A stretch of 64,000 bases of DNA, taken from contig NZ_BKAG01000027.1 of assembly GCF_007992435.1 (NCBI RefSeq), forward strand, positions 27,671 to 91,670. The letters are read 5' to 3'. The translations under genes and the position numbers were made by a program. The notes below the pieces were generated by a model, which did not search any database, had not been told where the DNA came from, and worked only from the letters and a program-made list of their open reading frames with translations. Below are positions 43,511 to 52,229 of the stretch, piece by piece. Each line of letters begins with the position of its first letter. Position 1 is the first letter of the stretch. Origin of the DNA: Prosthecobacter gellanilyticus. GTDB taxonomy: Bacteria > Verrucomicrobiota > Verrucomicrobiia > Verrucomicrobiales > Verrucomicrobiaceae.

Positions 43511-45055
43511 ATGAACACAAACCAAACCAACCGCCGCACTTTCTTGCGCGGAACAGTCGCCGGCGCTGCCGGTCTCGCCACGCTGCCCACCTGGGCCGCC
43601 CCTCTCGGAGCCAACGGTGACGTCCGCGTCGCTGTGATCGGCTTCAAATCCCGTGGCAACGGCCACATCGGCAGCCTGCTGAAGATCAAAGGCGTGCGCC
43701 TGGTGGCTCTCTGCGATGTGGACAGCGATGTGCTGGACAAGAAGGTCGCTGAGCTGGCCAAGAAGAACATCAAGGTGAAGGCCTACAAGGACTTCCGTGA
43801 GTGCTGCGCCGATCCAGAGATTGACGCCATCACCATCGCCACCCCGAACCACACACACACGCTGATCGCCCTGACCGGCATTGCCAATGGCAAGCACGTG
43901 TATGTGGAGAAGCCCGTCTCCCACAACATCTGGGAAGGCCGCAAGCTCGTGGAAGCCTCCATCGTCGCCGCCAAGAAGGACCTGGTGGTTCAGCACGGCA
44001 TGCAGCGCCGCTCCGACCTCGGTTGGGCCGCCGCCATGGAATACGTGAAGAGTGGCAAGATCGGCAAGGTCACCCTCAGCCGTGGCATCAACTACAAGGC
44101 CCGCAAGAGCATCGGCAAGATCGCCGCTCCTCTTTCCCCGGACGCCAACGGCCAGTTCAAGCCCGGCATCCTCACCGACGCGAATGGCAAGGGCCTCGCC
44201 GGCACGGTGGACTACAAGCTCTGGAGCGGTCCTCGCGGCATCATTCCGGTGCAGCGCACCCAGTTCCATTATGACTGGCACTGGCAGTGGGCCTACGGCA
44301 ATGGCGACATCGGCAACCAGGGCCCGCATCAGCTCGACGTGGCCCGCTGGGCGCTCGGCAATCCGGACCAGCTTCCAAAACGCGTGATGAGCCTCGGCGG
44401 CCGCTGGGGTTATCAGGACGATGGCGAGACCGCCAACAACCAGATGGCGTTCTATGAATTCAATGAAGGCGCCCCGCTGCTGTTCGACAACCGCGGTCTG
44501 CCGATGAAGGACATGAACTGGACGAAGGGCTATGAGCCTGTCTACCGCATCAACGGCAAGACCTCCGCTCCTCGTATCGGCAACGTTATCCATTGCGAAG
44601 GCGGCTTCATCGCCGAGTCCAAGGCCTATGACAACGAGGGTAACACCATCGAGAAGTTCGACAACTTCCAGGACGGCCCTGACCACATGCTGAACTTCAT
44701 CGAATCCTGCCGTGCCGGCAAGATCACGAAGGACGTGCTGAATGTGGCCCACGGTCACCACGCCGCCGGTCTGGCCCACATGTCCAATGTGTCCTACCGC
44801 CTCGGCAAGAAGATCAGCAACGACGAGATCAAGGAGCGCCTCAGCGGCAACAAGGCCGCCCAGGAAACCTTCGACCACTTCGTGCAGAACCTGGTGGACA
44901 ACAAGATCGATCCGAAGGCCGACCAGGTCTCCTGCGGACCGATGCTGGAGTTCGACCCTGTGTCCGAGAAGTTCATCGGCGAGTTCGCTGAAGAGGCGAA
45001 CAAGATCGCGACCGACACCTACGTGTCCGAGTTCGAGCTGCCAAAGATCAGCTAA
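43511..45055 (+). CDS. Gfo/Idh/MocA family oxidoreductase with twin-arginine signal
   Basis: The 514-residue protein starts with a Tat signal (NRRTFLRGTVAGAAGLATL). The NAD(P)-binding Rossmann fold (VRVAVIGFKSRGNGHIGSLL, then VALCDVD) and EKPVSHN, the characteristic Lys-Pro segment, follow. The C-terminal part is the GFO/IDH/MocA-type beta-sheet domain. The length exceeds typical sugar dehydrogenases by about 150 residues, as in PVC-type secreted members. It probably oxidises a sugar or inositol-like substrate after export; cofactor loading before Tat export is expected. Strong terminator downstream. Confidence 0.93.
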   Translation: MNTNQTNRRTFLRGTVAGAAGLATLPTWAAPLGANGDVRVAVIGFKSRGNGHIGSLLKIKGVRLVALCDVDSDVLDKKVAELAKKNIKVKAYKDFRECCADPEIDAITIATPNHTHTLIALTGIANGKHVYVEKPVSHNIWEGRKLVEASIVAAKKDLVVQHGMQRRSDLGWAAAMEYVKSGKIGKVTLSRGINYKARKSIGKIAAPLSPDANGQFKPGILTDANGKGLAGTVDYKLWSGPRGIIPVQRTQFHYDWHWQWAYGNGDIGNQGPHQLDVARWALGNPDQLPKRVMSLGGRWGYQDDGETANNQMAFYEFNEGAPLLFDNRGLPMKDMNWTKGYEPVYRINGKTSAPRIGNVIHCEGGFIAESKAYDNEGNTIEKFDNFQDGPDHMLNFIESCRAGKITKDVLNVAHGHHAAGLAHMSNVSYRLGKKISNDEIKERLSGNKAAQETFDHFVQNLVDNKIDPKADQVSCGPMLEFDPVSEKFIGEFAEEANKIATDTYVSEFELPKIS

Positions 45056-45076
45056 GACACTCTGAAGTGTTTACAG

Positions 45077-45110
45077 AAACCCGCGTCACAAAAGTGGCGC
45101 GGGTTTTTTT
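45077..45110 (+). terminator. Rho-independent terminator of the oxidoreductase gene
   Basis: AAACCCGCGTCAC pairs with GTGGCGCGGGTTT around an AAAA loop, followed by T residues. It starts 21 nt after the stop codon. Confidence 0.92.
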
Positions 45111-45161
45111 GTTGCGATGTTAGTTAGGTCTCGAGCGGTGGGCGGTCGCGAAATGGCGCGA

Positions 45162-45323
45162 AGCGTCTTGGAGTGCGCCAGTCCTCTGGCGCTCTGGAAG
45201 GCCTAACGAAAAGCTTTGTGCAAGCTGGCTGCGAAGGCCGCCCAAGCTCCATCCGGCCTTCAGAGGTTCGCGGATCACCCGCTCCGGCGAAAGCTCCAGA
45301 GGACTGGAGCACTCCAGGACGCT
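45162..45323. repeat. MITE-like element, copy 2 (162 bp, inverted relative to copy 1)
   Basis: The left end (45162-45193, AGCGTCTTGGAGTGCGCC...) and right end (45291-45323, ...GCACTCCAGGACGCT) are imperfect inverted repeats like those of copy 1 at 4382-4542. The interior reverse-complemented aligns to copy 1 (GGAGCG-x-GTGATC-x-GCG, GGCCTTCGCAG, AGCTTGC). It again lies between convergent genes. Confidence 0.85.
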
Positions 45324-45333
45324 CCGCGCCTGC

Positions 45334-45810
45334 TCAGTCCAATGCCTTCAATACCTGATCGAGATGCTCATCCGGCTTCACCTTCGGCAGCACCGCTTTG
45401 ATCTTGCCATCAGGTCCGATGACGAAGGTCGTGCGCTCCGTGCCCATGTATTGGCGGCCGTAGAGAGTCTTCTCCACCCACACACCATAAGCATTCACGA
45501 TCGCATGGTCTTCATCACTGATGAGCGGAAAGGGCAGCTCATACTTCTGGATGAACTTCGCGTGCTTCTTCGCGCTGTCGATGCTCACGCCAAAGACCTT
45601 CGCCTTCTTGGCGATGCTGCTCCAGCCATCACGAATCGCGCAGGCTTGCTTCGTGCAGCCGGGGGTGTCGTCTTTTGGGTAAAAATAGAGCACCACGTTT
45701 TCACCCTTGAGCGAGGAAAGCTTCAGCGTGCTATCTGCGGCATAGTCACCACCCACGACGGGGGCGCTGAAATCTGGGGCTTTGGTTCCTGGCTGGGGCT
45801 GGGTGCTCAT
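45334..45810 (-). CDS. bcp: Peroxiredoxin, BCP/PrxQ type
   Basis: The ATG at 45810 gives 158 residues. The peroxidatic cysteine lies in YPKDDTPGCTKQACAIRD, with the resolving cysteine five residues later, the atypical 2-Cys arrangement of BCP. Thioredoxin-fold strands NVVLYFYPKD and TTFVIGPDGKIKAV flank it. It reduces H2O2 and organic peroxides using thioredoxin, in the cytoplasm. It converges with the oxidoreductase gene; MITE-like copy 2 lies between them, ending 10 nt before the stop codon. Confidence 0.95.
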   Translation of the reverse strand: MSTQPQPGTKAPDFSAPVVGGDYAADSTLKLSSLKGENVVLYFYPKDDTPGCTKQACAIRDGWSSIAKKAKVFGVSIDSAKKHAKFIQKYELPFPLISDEDHAIVNAYGVWVEKTLYGRQYMGTERTTFVIGPDGKIKAVLPKVKPDEHLDQVLKALD

Positions 45811-45881
45811 GAAGTGGGCTTTAGAAGCACCCGGCATTTGCTGCAACTCTTACCTGAGATGCCCGGGATGATGATGCCCTC

Positions 45882-46502
45882 TCAATCGACCTTGATACCT
45901 ACACTTCTTTTGAGCTCATCCATCCGACGCTTCTGCAGATCATTCCGGAGTTGAATGAGCTCACGGGCACGATCAGAGCCCACCAAGGCAGAGATGCGTG
46001 CTTCCACTAAAGCTTCATCGGCTTTGTGGTCTGCCTGCATTTGATGGTAGAGTGCTGTTCGCTCGCGCGAAACCGGGAGAGGATTGGCTGTGAACTGCAT
46101 CGTGCGTTCCGCGAAATGGTATTCAAGGTCGTGCAGTTCTTGAAAAACATTAGCCTCATCTCTTTCGGAGAGATTCCAATCCTTCATCGGGGCGAGGTAG
46201 TCCGGCATGCGCTTTCTCATGACTCCGGCAGTCGCATTTTGATAAAAGACAGGATTGTTGTTCCGGTTGGCCATTTCTCCCGCGCGCTCATCGGTGGCCT
46301 CGCTTTCCAGCTGGGTGATTTCGACGGTTCGGCGCGCAGCGCTGGCAGCGTGGTCATGCGAGCTCTCAGCGGAAGGCGTGCCTGCCGCGATGATGGGAGA
46401 TGATGCCGCTTGCCTGGCCCGCCTTCTGCCCTTGGGTGCTATCAAGACGATATACACGCCACCTAACAAAAGAAGCAAAATAACCAGGAGTTTGGTTCTC
46501 AT
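45882..46502 (-). CDS. Membrane-anchored hypothetical protein
   Basis: From the ATG at 46502 the protein has 206 residues. An N-terminal TM (KLLVILLLLLGGVYIVLIA) is followed by a basic patch, a low-complexity linker and a helical C-terminal domain (SERDEANVFQELHDLEYHFA, then RARELIQLRNDLQKRRMDEL) with heptad-like spacing suggesting a coiled coil. I do not recognise a family. It is the last gene of a minus-strand cluster with a TPR gene and a PelA-like gene, 84 nt from the former, so a role in the same process is plausible but unproven. Confidence 0.72.
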   Translation of the reverse strand: MRTKLLVILLLLLGGVYIVLIAPKGRRRARQAASSPIIAAGTPSAESSHDHAASAARRTVEITQLESEATDERAGEMANRNNNPVFYQNATAGVMRKRMPDYLAPMKDWNLSERDEANVFQELHDLEYHFAERTMQFTANPLPVSRERTALYHQMQADHKADEALVEARISALVGSDRARELIQLRNDLQKRRMDELKRSVGIKVD

Positions 46503-46586
46503 CGGGATGAGGTTGTCCACTGATGGCAGGGCTCAGGTCAAACTAAAATGTTCTCGCCAAGCCTTTGCTGTCAGTCCTTCAATCTC

Positions 46587-48008
46587 TCACAACTGGCTCA
46601 AAACCTCGCGCTGATGTTTGTCCGCATCCGTCAGATGCTGGGGATCGAAGCTGTCAAAAACACGCAGGGCCAGGTCAGGCTGGCGGGCGGTGAGATGAGC
46701 CTGGATGAGACGGCGCTGGGCAGGCGCATCCTGCGGGAAGCGGCGGAGATAGCTCTGCCAGAGCACGGTCGCCGAGGCAGGAGTGGCCGCAGCTTCGGCA
46801 AGCGTGGCGGCGAATTGCAGATCGCGGTTCTCGGGAGCCTTGCGCAGAGCTTCGGTGACGATGCGGCGTGCGAGCGCATCCTGCTGGGCGAGGTCGAGTA
46901 CCGCAGGGCGCAGCGTGGGCTGGCTCAGCGCCTGGTGCAGGAAGCTGGTGGCAGCAGGAAGAGCCTTCGCATTTTCAGCCAGGGCACAGATGCGGGCCAG
47001 CGCCCCGCGTTCACCCGTGGCGGCGAGGCGCAGGCAGGCTTCAAAAGCCTGCGCGGGCGGCAGTTCGCGGTCCACGATGGCTGCGTATTCGTGCAGCCAG
47101 TGGAGGTAGTTGTCATCCAGATCGGCACGGGTGAGCAGTTCCTCAGGCTTCACGCTGTGGTCCGGGAAGCAGGCGAGCAAACGCTCCAGCCAGGGAAGGA
47201 TTTTGATCTGCTCATGACATGCACGGGCACTGATGAGAGCTCGGCCGAGGATGGCTTCAGGCACGGGCGCATCCTTCGGCAGGGCTTGCAGACGCTGAAG
47301 CTGGAGGTCCAGGGCTTCCTCGGCCCGGTTCAGACGCACCAGGAGCTGCACCTGGAGTTCACGGGCTTCATCCAGATGCTTGGCGGGAGCAGCCTCGCCG
47401 GCTTTTTTCAGCCAGTCCGTGATGGCGGCCAGCGCGGCGGAGTGCATCTCACGGCTGCGGGCGATCTGCACATACGTGAGCGTGATGGACCAGCCAGAGC
47501 GCGGCAGCTCCGCGGCACGATCCAGGATCATCATCGCAGACTCCAGATCTCCCTCCCGGCGGGCGCGGTCAGCCAGCACTTCAAAGGCATACAGGCGCAT
47601 CTGGTCATCCAGACGGCCACCGGAAGCGGCGATCATGAGATGGGCCTCCTTCGTGATGATGACGCTGTCTTCCTGGCCGAGCCAGCCTAACAACAAGGAG
47701 TCACGCAGCGTGCCCGCTTTTTTCAGCATGGCGGACTCACGCACGGTGAGCTCACGCAGCTGCTGCATGGGCGGCAGGCTGAGCCAGGCATCCACCAGGG
47801 CCAGGCGCTCATCCTCGAGGGTGACGATGCTCATGAGGATGCGCTTCGCCACGGACGGGGGGCATTTGATGAGATACTTGGAGAGCCTCTCCAGCCGCGG
47901 AGTGCGCTGCGGATCCTGAGCCACGGCGGTATCCGCCGGCTGCAGGCGCCAGACCCAGACAGCGGCGAGTCCGGCGTAGAGGAAGAACAGGAGAAAGAGA
48001 CGGGACAT
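46587..48008 (-). CDS. TPR-like protein with N-terminal TM (possible partner of PelA-like protein)
   Basis: The 473-residue protein starts with a membrane segment (LFLLFFLYAGLAAVWVW). The rest is helical with TPR-like repeats (AFEVLADRARREGDLESAMM, VQLLVRLNRAEEALDLQLQR, and TLAEAAATPASATVLW). In Pel systems PelB and PelE carry TPRs that guide the polymer and localise PelA. Because the next gene upstream (39 nt away) is PelA-like, a PelB/PelE-like scaffolding role is a reasonable inference. A C-terminal outer-membrane barrel as in PelB is absent. Confidence 0.75.
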   Translation of the reverse strand: MSRLFLLFFLYAGLAAVWVWRLQPADTAVAQDPQRTPRLERLSKYLIKCPPSVAKRILMSIVTLEDERLALVDAWLSLPPMQQLRELTVRESAMLKKAGTLRDSLLLGWLGQEDSVIITKEAHLMIAASGGRLDDQMRLYAFEVLADRARREGDLESAMMILDRAAELPRSGWSITLTYVQIARSREMHSAALAAITDWLKKAGEAAPAKHLDEARELQVQLLVRLNRAEEALDLQLQRLQALPKDAPVPEAILGRALISARACHEQIKILPWLERLLACFPDHSVKPEELLTRADLDDNYLHWLHEYAAIVDRELPPAQAFEACLRLAATGERGALARICALAENAKALPAATSFLHQALSQPTLRPAVLDLAQQDALARRIVTEALRKAPENRDLQFAATLAEAAATPASATVLWQSYLRRFPQDAPAQRRLIQAHLTARQPDLALRVFDSFDPQHLTDADKHQREVLSQL

Positions 48009-48047
48009 GAATCAGAAAAAAGGGAGTCGGCTCAGCAGACAGAGATC

Positions 48048-50774
48048 TCAGCGCATGGCGGCCTTGTGCTCAGGCAGGATCCGGAGCTGGACGGTGGCCT
48101 GGCTGGGAACGGTGAACTCGATCCGGCCGTCCGGCCCGGCCATGAGGTAGTCTGGCGCGCCATTGGCGATCATCTGGCAGATGCTCCCGGGCATGATGCC
48201 CTCAAAGCTCATCTCCACGGGGCGCGTGTGAGACACCTGCAGGAGCGCGCGGCTGCTGCCAGCCTCCAGATAACTCACACTCCCGGTGGAGCTGGCCAGA
48301 CGCAGGTAGTCGCGCTCGGCATCGCGGCGCATCACCAGCTCCGTGCGGCGCAGGCCCAGGGTGTGGATGTAGACCTGGTCTCCCTGGCGGGTGAAGCCGG
48401 ACACGCCCGTGCAGGCGGCCAGGTCAGGCACTCCGGCGCTGGCAGGCAGGCGCAGAGTGCGGGCACGACCTTCGTTCACGATGATCCAGCGGTCCGCGCC
48501 AGTCTGGAAAAGGCGCGTGCGGGAGGCATCGCGCATCAGGCGGGCGTATTCACCCACGGTCACAGCCTGGAAGGGCTGGGAGGCGCACCAGTCCAGCATC
48601 TTCTCCACCTGCTTCAGGTGGTTGGCGCTGGCGGCATCATGGAAGCTCAGGCTGACCTGCACGGGGCTCAGCCAGCGGCGTTGGCCGGTGCGGGTGGCCT
48701 CGGCGATGAAAGCGGCGGCATCCCCGGTGTTTTGAGTCAGCACGGTGCTGAAGCTCTCCCCTGAACTCCAGCCACGGGCTGGCAGTGGGGAAATGCGGCC
48801 CGCCAGCGTGGCGGAGCTTTGCGTGGCCACGTTTTCCACGCTCATCTGGTGGCTGAAGGCAGAGGCCTCCGCGCTGGGGAAGCTGCCCTGAGGCCAGCTC
48901 ACCAGGCGCATGGCCTGGCCCTGGCCCAGGAACTGGCGGTGCAGCCAGCCGAGTGATCCCGCCACTTCACGCTCCATGGAGAGGTCTTTCTCAGGAGCAG
49001 AGGCATTCATGAGACCTCCGGAGGCGGTCTTGCCCTCCCAGGTGGTGGGGCGGCTCATGGTGCCGGAGGCAGCCTCCACATGGCTGAGGGTGAAAAGGGT
49101 GCGGGCAGCCTCCTGCAGGCGGGGCGCCTGACGGGCATCCACACCGGGTGTCCAGCCGCGCACATCGGCCTCTGAGACAGCCACGGTCATGGGCAGGGCA
49201 TATTTGGAGACCACCTTTTCCAGCATCGCTTCAGCGGCCACAGGAAGGCCAGGGAGATCCGTGGTCTCGGCATAGCCTTCAGAGCTGATGTGCGTCACCA
49301 GCAGGCGGCGTCCGTCCAGGCTGGTGGTGTCCATCACCGGGGCCGTGGGGTAGCGGGAGAGCAGGCTTTCCAGGAAGGGCAGGGGATTCACCTGCGGACC
49401 CGCCTCCAGGGCCAGCGGGTCCAGCCAGAGACCGCCCCAGGTCGTGAGGGCCACCTGGCTGTGCTCCACATGGTCAGCCTGCAGGGAGAGCAGAGTCTTG
49501 CCGTCATCAGTGGTTAGGCGCACATCCCGCAAACCGGAGACCCGTGGGGAGATGGCCCCGGGGTTCATCATGAGATCAGCCTCCGCATGCTTCACGGAAG
49601 CGGCGGCAGGCTTGGCCACAGAGCTGCCAGTGCCGGAGAGGCCGAGGACCTTGCTCACCTGCGCCCAGTCGCCGGCATTGGCCCAGGGCTGGCCGGTGAG
49701 CAGCAGCGGCACTTTTTGTTCGGCCAGGGTAGTGACAAGCTCCGCCAGGGCATGCTGGCGCTCACGGCTGAGGCTGAGAGACTGGTCCAGGATCACGGCG
49801 CTGACACCTTGATGGCCGGGCATCCAGGCGCTGCCTTCCTGGCTGGCGTCCTGATACGTCACCTGATAGCCCAGCCACTCCAGCGAACCGTGCAGGAGGC
49901 GGGCAGTGTAGGTCTCGCGGGCAGCACCCGTGTGCAGCACCAGTATCCGGCGGCTGACTTCCAGCAGGGGCCCCAGGTTGGCCCCGTGGATGTCTGGCGT
50001 GGTGAAAAAAGGCACGCCGCCGAGCTGGCGGATGCGGGCCGCACGTGCGGCGATGTTCGTGGGCTTCTCAGGGTTCTCAAAGCCGACCACGTAAGAGCAC
50101 ACACCCTGGCGGGAGGCATCCAGGATCTTGCGCTCCAGGCGCAGGGCGCTGTCGGCATCCGCATTGGCACCCGTTTCCTCGATGAAGACGATCCCGTCCA
50201 GATGGCGGCGTGCCTCGCGCAGCAGGGAGGCTCCTCCTTCCAGGAAGAGCTGCTTGTCTGGGTAGGCGGACTTCAGCATGGGCAGCACCCGCAGCAGAGC
50301 GGCGCGCTCGGCATCATGGCTCATCGTTTCCAGCTCAGAAAGCATCACTCCGTCAAAGCCGCGCTCGGCAGCCGTTTCGACCAGCTCATGCACCACCACG
50401 TGCGCCCAGTGCGGATGGGTGGCATCCAGGCGCACGCTCCCCAGGGCCTTGCCCTCCAGCAGCGGCACACCCAGTTCCTTGGCCAGCTTGGCCGCAGGCG
50501 AGCCCGCAGGCACCTCAAAGAGCGGCACCCTAGCCAGGACCTTATGACCCAAGGCATGGGCCGCCTCCAAATCCACCTGGGCATCCACGCGCAGGATGCA
50601 GAGATCAAAGGCGCTTAATCCTAAGGCTTCCGGTTTCTCAGAAAAGTCTACGAGCAGCCTGGTCTGGCCCGTTTGCGCAGGGGAAAATGGAGCAAAAGTG
50701 AGAGTGATCGCACTCGCGAGGCGCAAAAATGGGAGTCTAAGCGACTGGAGGTGGAGGGCAGTGCGGAGGCTCAT
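48048..50774 (-). CDS. PelA-like exopolysaccharide hydrolase/deacetylase homologue
   Basis: The 908-residue protein has a signal peptide ending near SPA-QT (about residue 34). Residues ~40-270 resemble the TIM-barrel glycoside hydrolase of PelA (RGFDGVMLSELETMSHD and LDGIVFIEETGANAD). Residues ~285-480 match the intermediate reductase-like domain. Then DTTSLDGRRLLVTHISSEGYA and SKYALPMTVAVSEADV fit the PelA deacetylase region. The PelA motif HIDGDGF reads HISSEGYA here, so metal-binding aspartates appear lost. A beta-sandwich follows. PelA processes the Pel polymer in the periplasm. No synthase genes are present nearby. Confidence 0.7.
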   Translation of the reverse strand: MSLRTALHLQSLRLPFLRLASAITLTFAPFSPAQTGQTRLLVDFSEKPEALGLSAFDLCILRVDAQVDLEAAHALGHKVLARVPLFEVPAGSPAAKLAKELGVPLLEGKALGSVRLDATHPHWAHVVVHELVETAAERGFDGVMLSELETMSHDAERAALLRVLPMLKSAYPDKQLFLEGGASLLREARRHLDGIVFIEETGANADADSALRLERKILDASRQGVCSYVVGFENPEKPTNIAARAARIRQLGGVPFFTTPDIHGANLGPLLEVSRRILVLHTGAARETYTARLLHGSLEWLGYQVTYQDASQEGSAWMPGHQGVSAVILDQSLSLSRERQHALAELVTTLAEQKVPLLLTGQPWANAGDWAQVSKVLGLSGTGSSVAKPAAASVKHAEADLMMNPGAISPRVSGLRDVRLTTDDGKTLLSLQADHVEHSQVALTTWGGLWLDPLALEAGPQVNPLPFLESLLSRYPTAPVMDTTSLDGRRLLVTHISSEGYAETTDLPGLPVAAEAMLEKVVSKYALPMTVAVSEADVRGWTPGVDARQAPRLQEAARTLFTLSHVEAASGTMSRPTTWEGKTASGGLMNASAPEKDLSMEREVAGSLGWLHRQFLGQGQAMRLVSWPQGSFPSAEASAFSHQMSVENVATQSSATLAGRISPLPARGWSSGESFSTVLTQNTGDAAAFIAEATRTGQRRWLSPVQVSLSFHDAASANHLKQVEKMLDWCASQPFQAVTVGEYARLMRDASRTRLFQTGADRWIIVNEGRARTLRLPASAGVPDLAACTGVSGFTRQGDQVYIHTLGLRRTELVMRRDAERDYLRLASSTGSVSYLEAGSSRALLQVSHTRPVEMSFEGIMPGSICQMIANGAPDYLMAGPDGRIEFTVPSQATVQLRILPEHKAAMR

Positions 50775-51050
50775 GCTAATTGTGAGAACGTTCCCATTTT
50801 GGACAGTTTGATCATAAAATCAATAATTTCCGCGCCACATACCATTTTCTTACTTTAGACATAGTTTCACAAAGCTCTTACAACCTAGTCATTTCCTTCT
50901 CTGAGGTCCGTGCGACTTTCCCAAAGATCGAAAGATCAAACCTTTCTGTGTGGTTCCGATTTGGCTGTTGGTACCCATCACAAGTGAACGAGGCGCACCG
51001 GGTGGTGCGCCTTGATTCGTTTCTGGGGGGCACACGGGATGCCCCGTCAG

Positions 51051-51116
51051 GTCGGATCCAGTCGGATTAGCTCGGATCCACCCCCGAGTGGCCAAGTTTT
51101 CTCCGAAGGTTGAGCC
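51051..51116 (+). repeat. Long direct repeat, unit 1
   Basis: Starts GTCGGATCCAGTCGGATTAG and ends TTTTCTCCGAAGGTTGAGCC. It matches unit 2 at 51245-51308 with few differences. A second conserved block (CCTGGATCCACCCGGATTAG) follows 40 nt later in both units. The motif TCGGAT(C/T) occurs three times in each unit. Confidence 0.85.
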
Positions 51117-51143
51117 TCCTGGCACACCCAGGACCACCACGTC

Positions 51144-51179
51144 AAAAAAAAACAGCCTGGATCCACCCGGATTAGGCTG
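51144..51179 (-). terminator. Terminator-like hairpin on the minus strand within the repeat region
   Basis: On the minus strand CAGCCT...AGGCTG forms a stem followed by nine T residues. No gene ends here, so it may serve an unannotated RNA or be a leftover. Confidence 0.55.
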
Positions 51180-51244
51180 GGTTGAGCCCCGCAAACCGCG
51201 CCTGCACTCATATCTACCTCCCCTCCTGTATGCCAGCCCAGCAG

Positions 51245-51308
51245 GTCGGATCCGGTCGGATTGACTCGGATCCCTCCAAAGTGGCCAATTTTCTCCGAAA
51301 GTTGAGCC
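51245..51308 (+). repeat. Long direct repeat, unit 2
   Basis: Starts GTCGGATCCGGTCGGATTGA and ends TTTTCTCCGAAAGTTGAGCC. It lies 194 nt from unit 1. Confidence 0.85.
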
Positions 51309-51390
51309 CACCCCGACAGCTCCCCCGCCCGCCGCTCGCAATCCAACCTCGATCCACTTGGATTAGGCCGGATCGCCCCTCTTCTGAAAC

Positions 51391-51430
51391 CACCGTAAAG
51401 AACCGTCAACCACGGTAAACGACCGTCAAC
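51391..51430 (+). repeat. 20-bp tandem repeat, two units
   Basis: CACCGTAAAGAACCGTCAAC is followed directly by CACGGTAAACGACCGTCAAC; 17 of 20 positions agree. It adjoins the second long repeat unit. Confidence 0.85.
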
Positions 51431-51834
51431 GGCTCCCGTCGGATTCAGTCGCATCGCTCTCCCCATGCCCGCCGTCCGCGTCATCCGCCCCATAAGTCCT
51501 AGGAGCCCCATTTCACAGCGACCACGCACCTTCACCTCATCGGTCAGGCCAAAGGACGTAAGCGAAAACAAAATATAGCTCATCAACGGAAAAACCCACA
51601 GCGGGCAGGCCCATCATCCCTCCAGCCGGATCATTCCTCAAGGGACCCAAGCGGACCCTTTGGACACCGTGAACCGCGCACTCGCCTAACAAAAATGCTC
51701 TCGATTCTCGGATGACCCCATGCCCTCTCATGAGTCCCATGTGTCCCGTCTGACTCATCGCTTCCGAACCTTGAATCCACAGTACTCCCGCAGTCGTGGA
51801 GCGTCATAGACAGCGCCAGTCCCTTGATTCGTTG

Positions 51835-52110
51835 TCAGTGATGCGTCATGGAGCCTTCGCAAGCCAGGATGAAACCTGCCCCATCACCCTCACCCTGGAT
51901 GACCGCCGCCTCATGGGCCTGTGGGCAGCCGACAGCGCAGAGCGGGTGCGGCCCCGTTGAAGCAATCCTGACGATGGGGCAATGCTCGGTGTTGACGAAC
52001 GCCTCGGGAAATCTCATTGCATCAAGCGACCATTGCCCCGGATTCATCACCGTCACCCCATCCACCTGCGCCTGGGTGATGGCGGAGATGGCATCGAACA
52101 GTGTCTTCAA
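51835..52110 (-). CDS. Doubtful small reading frame
   Basis: The frame encodes 91 residues from a TTG (LKTLFDAISAITQAQVDG, VMNPGQWSLDAMRFPEAF) and stays open upstream to about 52200 without an ATG. The first 45 or so residues look protein-like, but the rest overlaps the Imm-5-like remnant on the other strand. It is probably a gene fragment or chance frame. No family recognised. Confidence 0.25.
   Translation of the reverse strand: MKTLFDAISAITQAQVDGVTVMNPGQWSLDAMRFPEAFVNTEHCPIVRIASTGPHPLCAVGCPQAHEAAVIQGEGDGAGFILACEGSMTHH
51841..51960 (+). pseudogene. Imm-5-like putative immunity protein remnant
   Basis: A 39-codon frame (ATG 51841, TGA 51958) contains ITLTLDDRRLMGLWAADSAE followed by RVRP. 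This matches the N-terminal helix of the putative immunity protein family (Imm-5-like), which continues for 150 or more residues in intact members. Nothing downstream in any frame resumes the family, so it is a truncated fragment. The opposite strand is also open here. Confidence 0.5.
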
Positions 52111-52183
52111 ATCATTGCGCTGGCTGCGGATGGCGATGCTCTGTGACGGGTTGACTTGAGCTGGATGGGCATGGTTGGGAGGG

Positions 52184-52215
52184 CATAAAAGGGTCGCCGC
52201 CTTTTGGCGGCGCCC
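52184..52215 (-). terminator. Terminator of the four-repeat secreted protein gene
   Basis: On the minus strand GGGCGCCGCC-AAAA-GGCGGCGACCC forms a strong stem followed by TTTT. It lies 14-45 nt after the stop codon of the gene at 52230. Confidence 0.7.
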
Positions 52216-52229
52216 AGGGGAGGGGCGGG

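Larger units (their letters stand above)
50775..51834. other. Non-coding region with tandem repeats
   Basis: About 1.06 kb without a convincing gene. It holds AT-rich sequence upstream of the PelA-like gene (50780-50880), a hairpin GGCGCACC/GGTGCGCC near 50967-50987, two ~190-bp repeat units, and a 20-bp tandem repeat. Long minus-strand frames at 50889-51341 and 51047-51586 are byproducts of the repeats. Confidence 0.6.

Noticed and set aside
51047..51586. 179-codon minus-strand ORF with repeated NPTGSD-like segments
   Set aside because: The apparent protein repeats arise from the DNA direct repeats; composition and lack of a start context argue against a gene.
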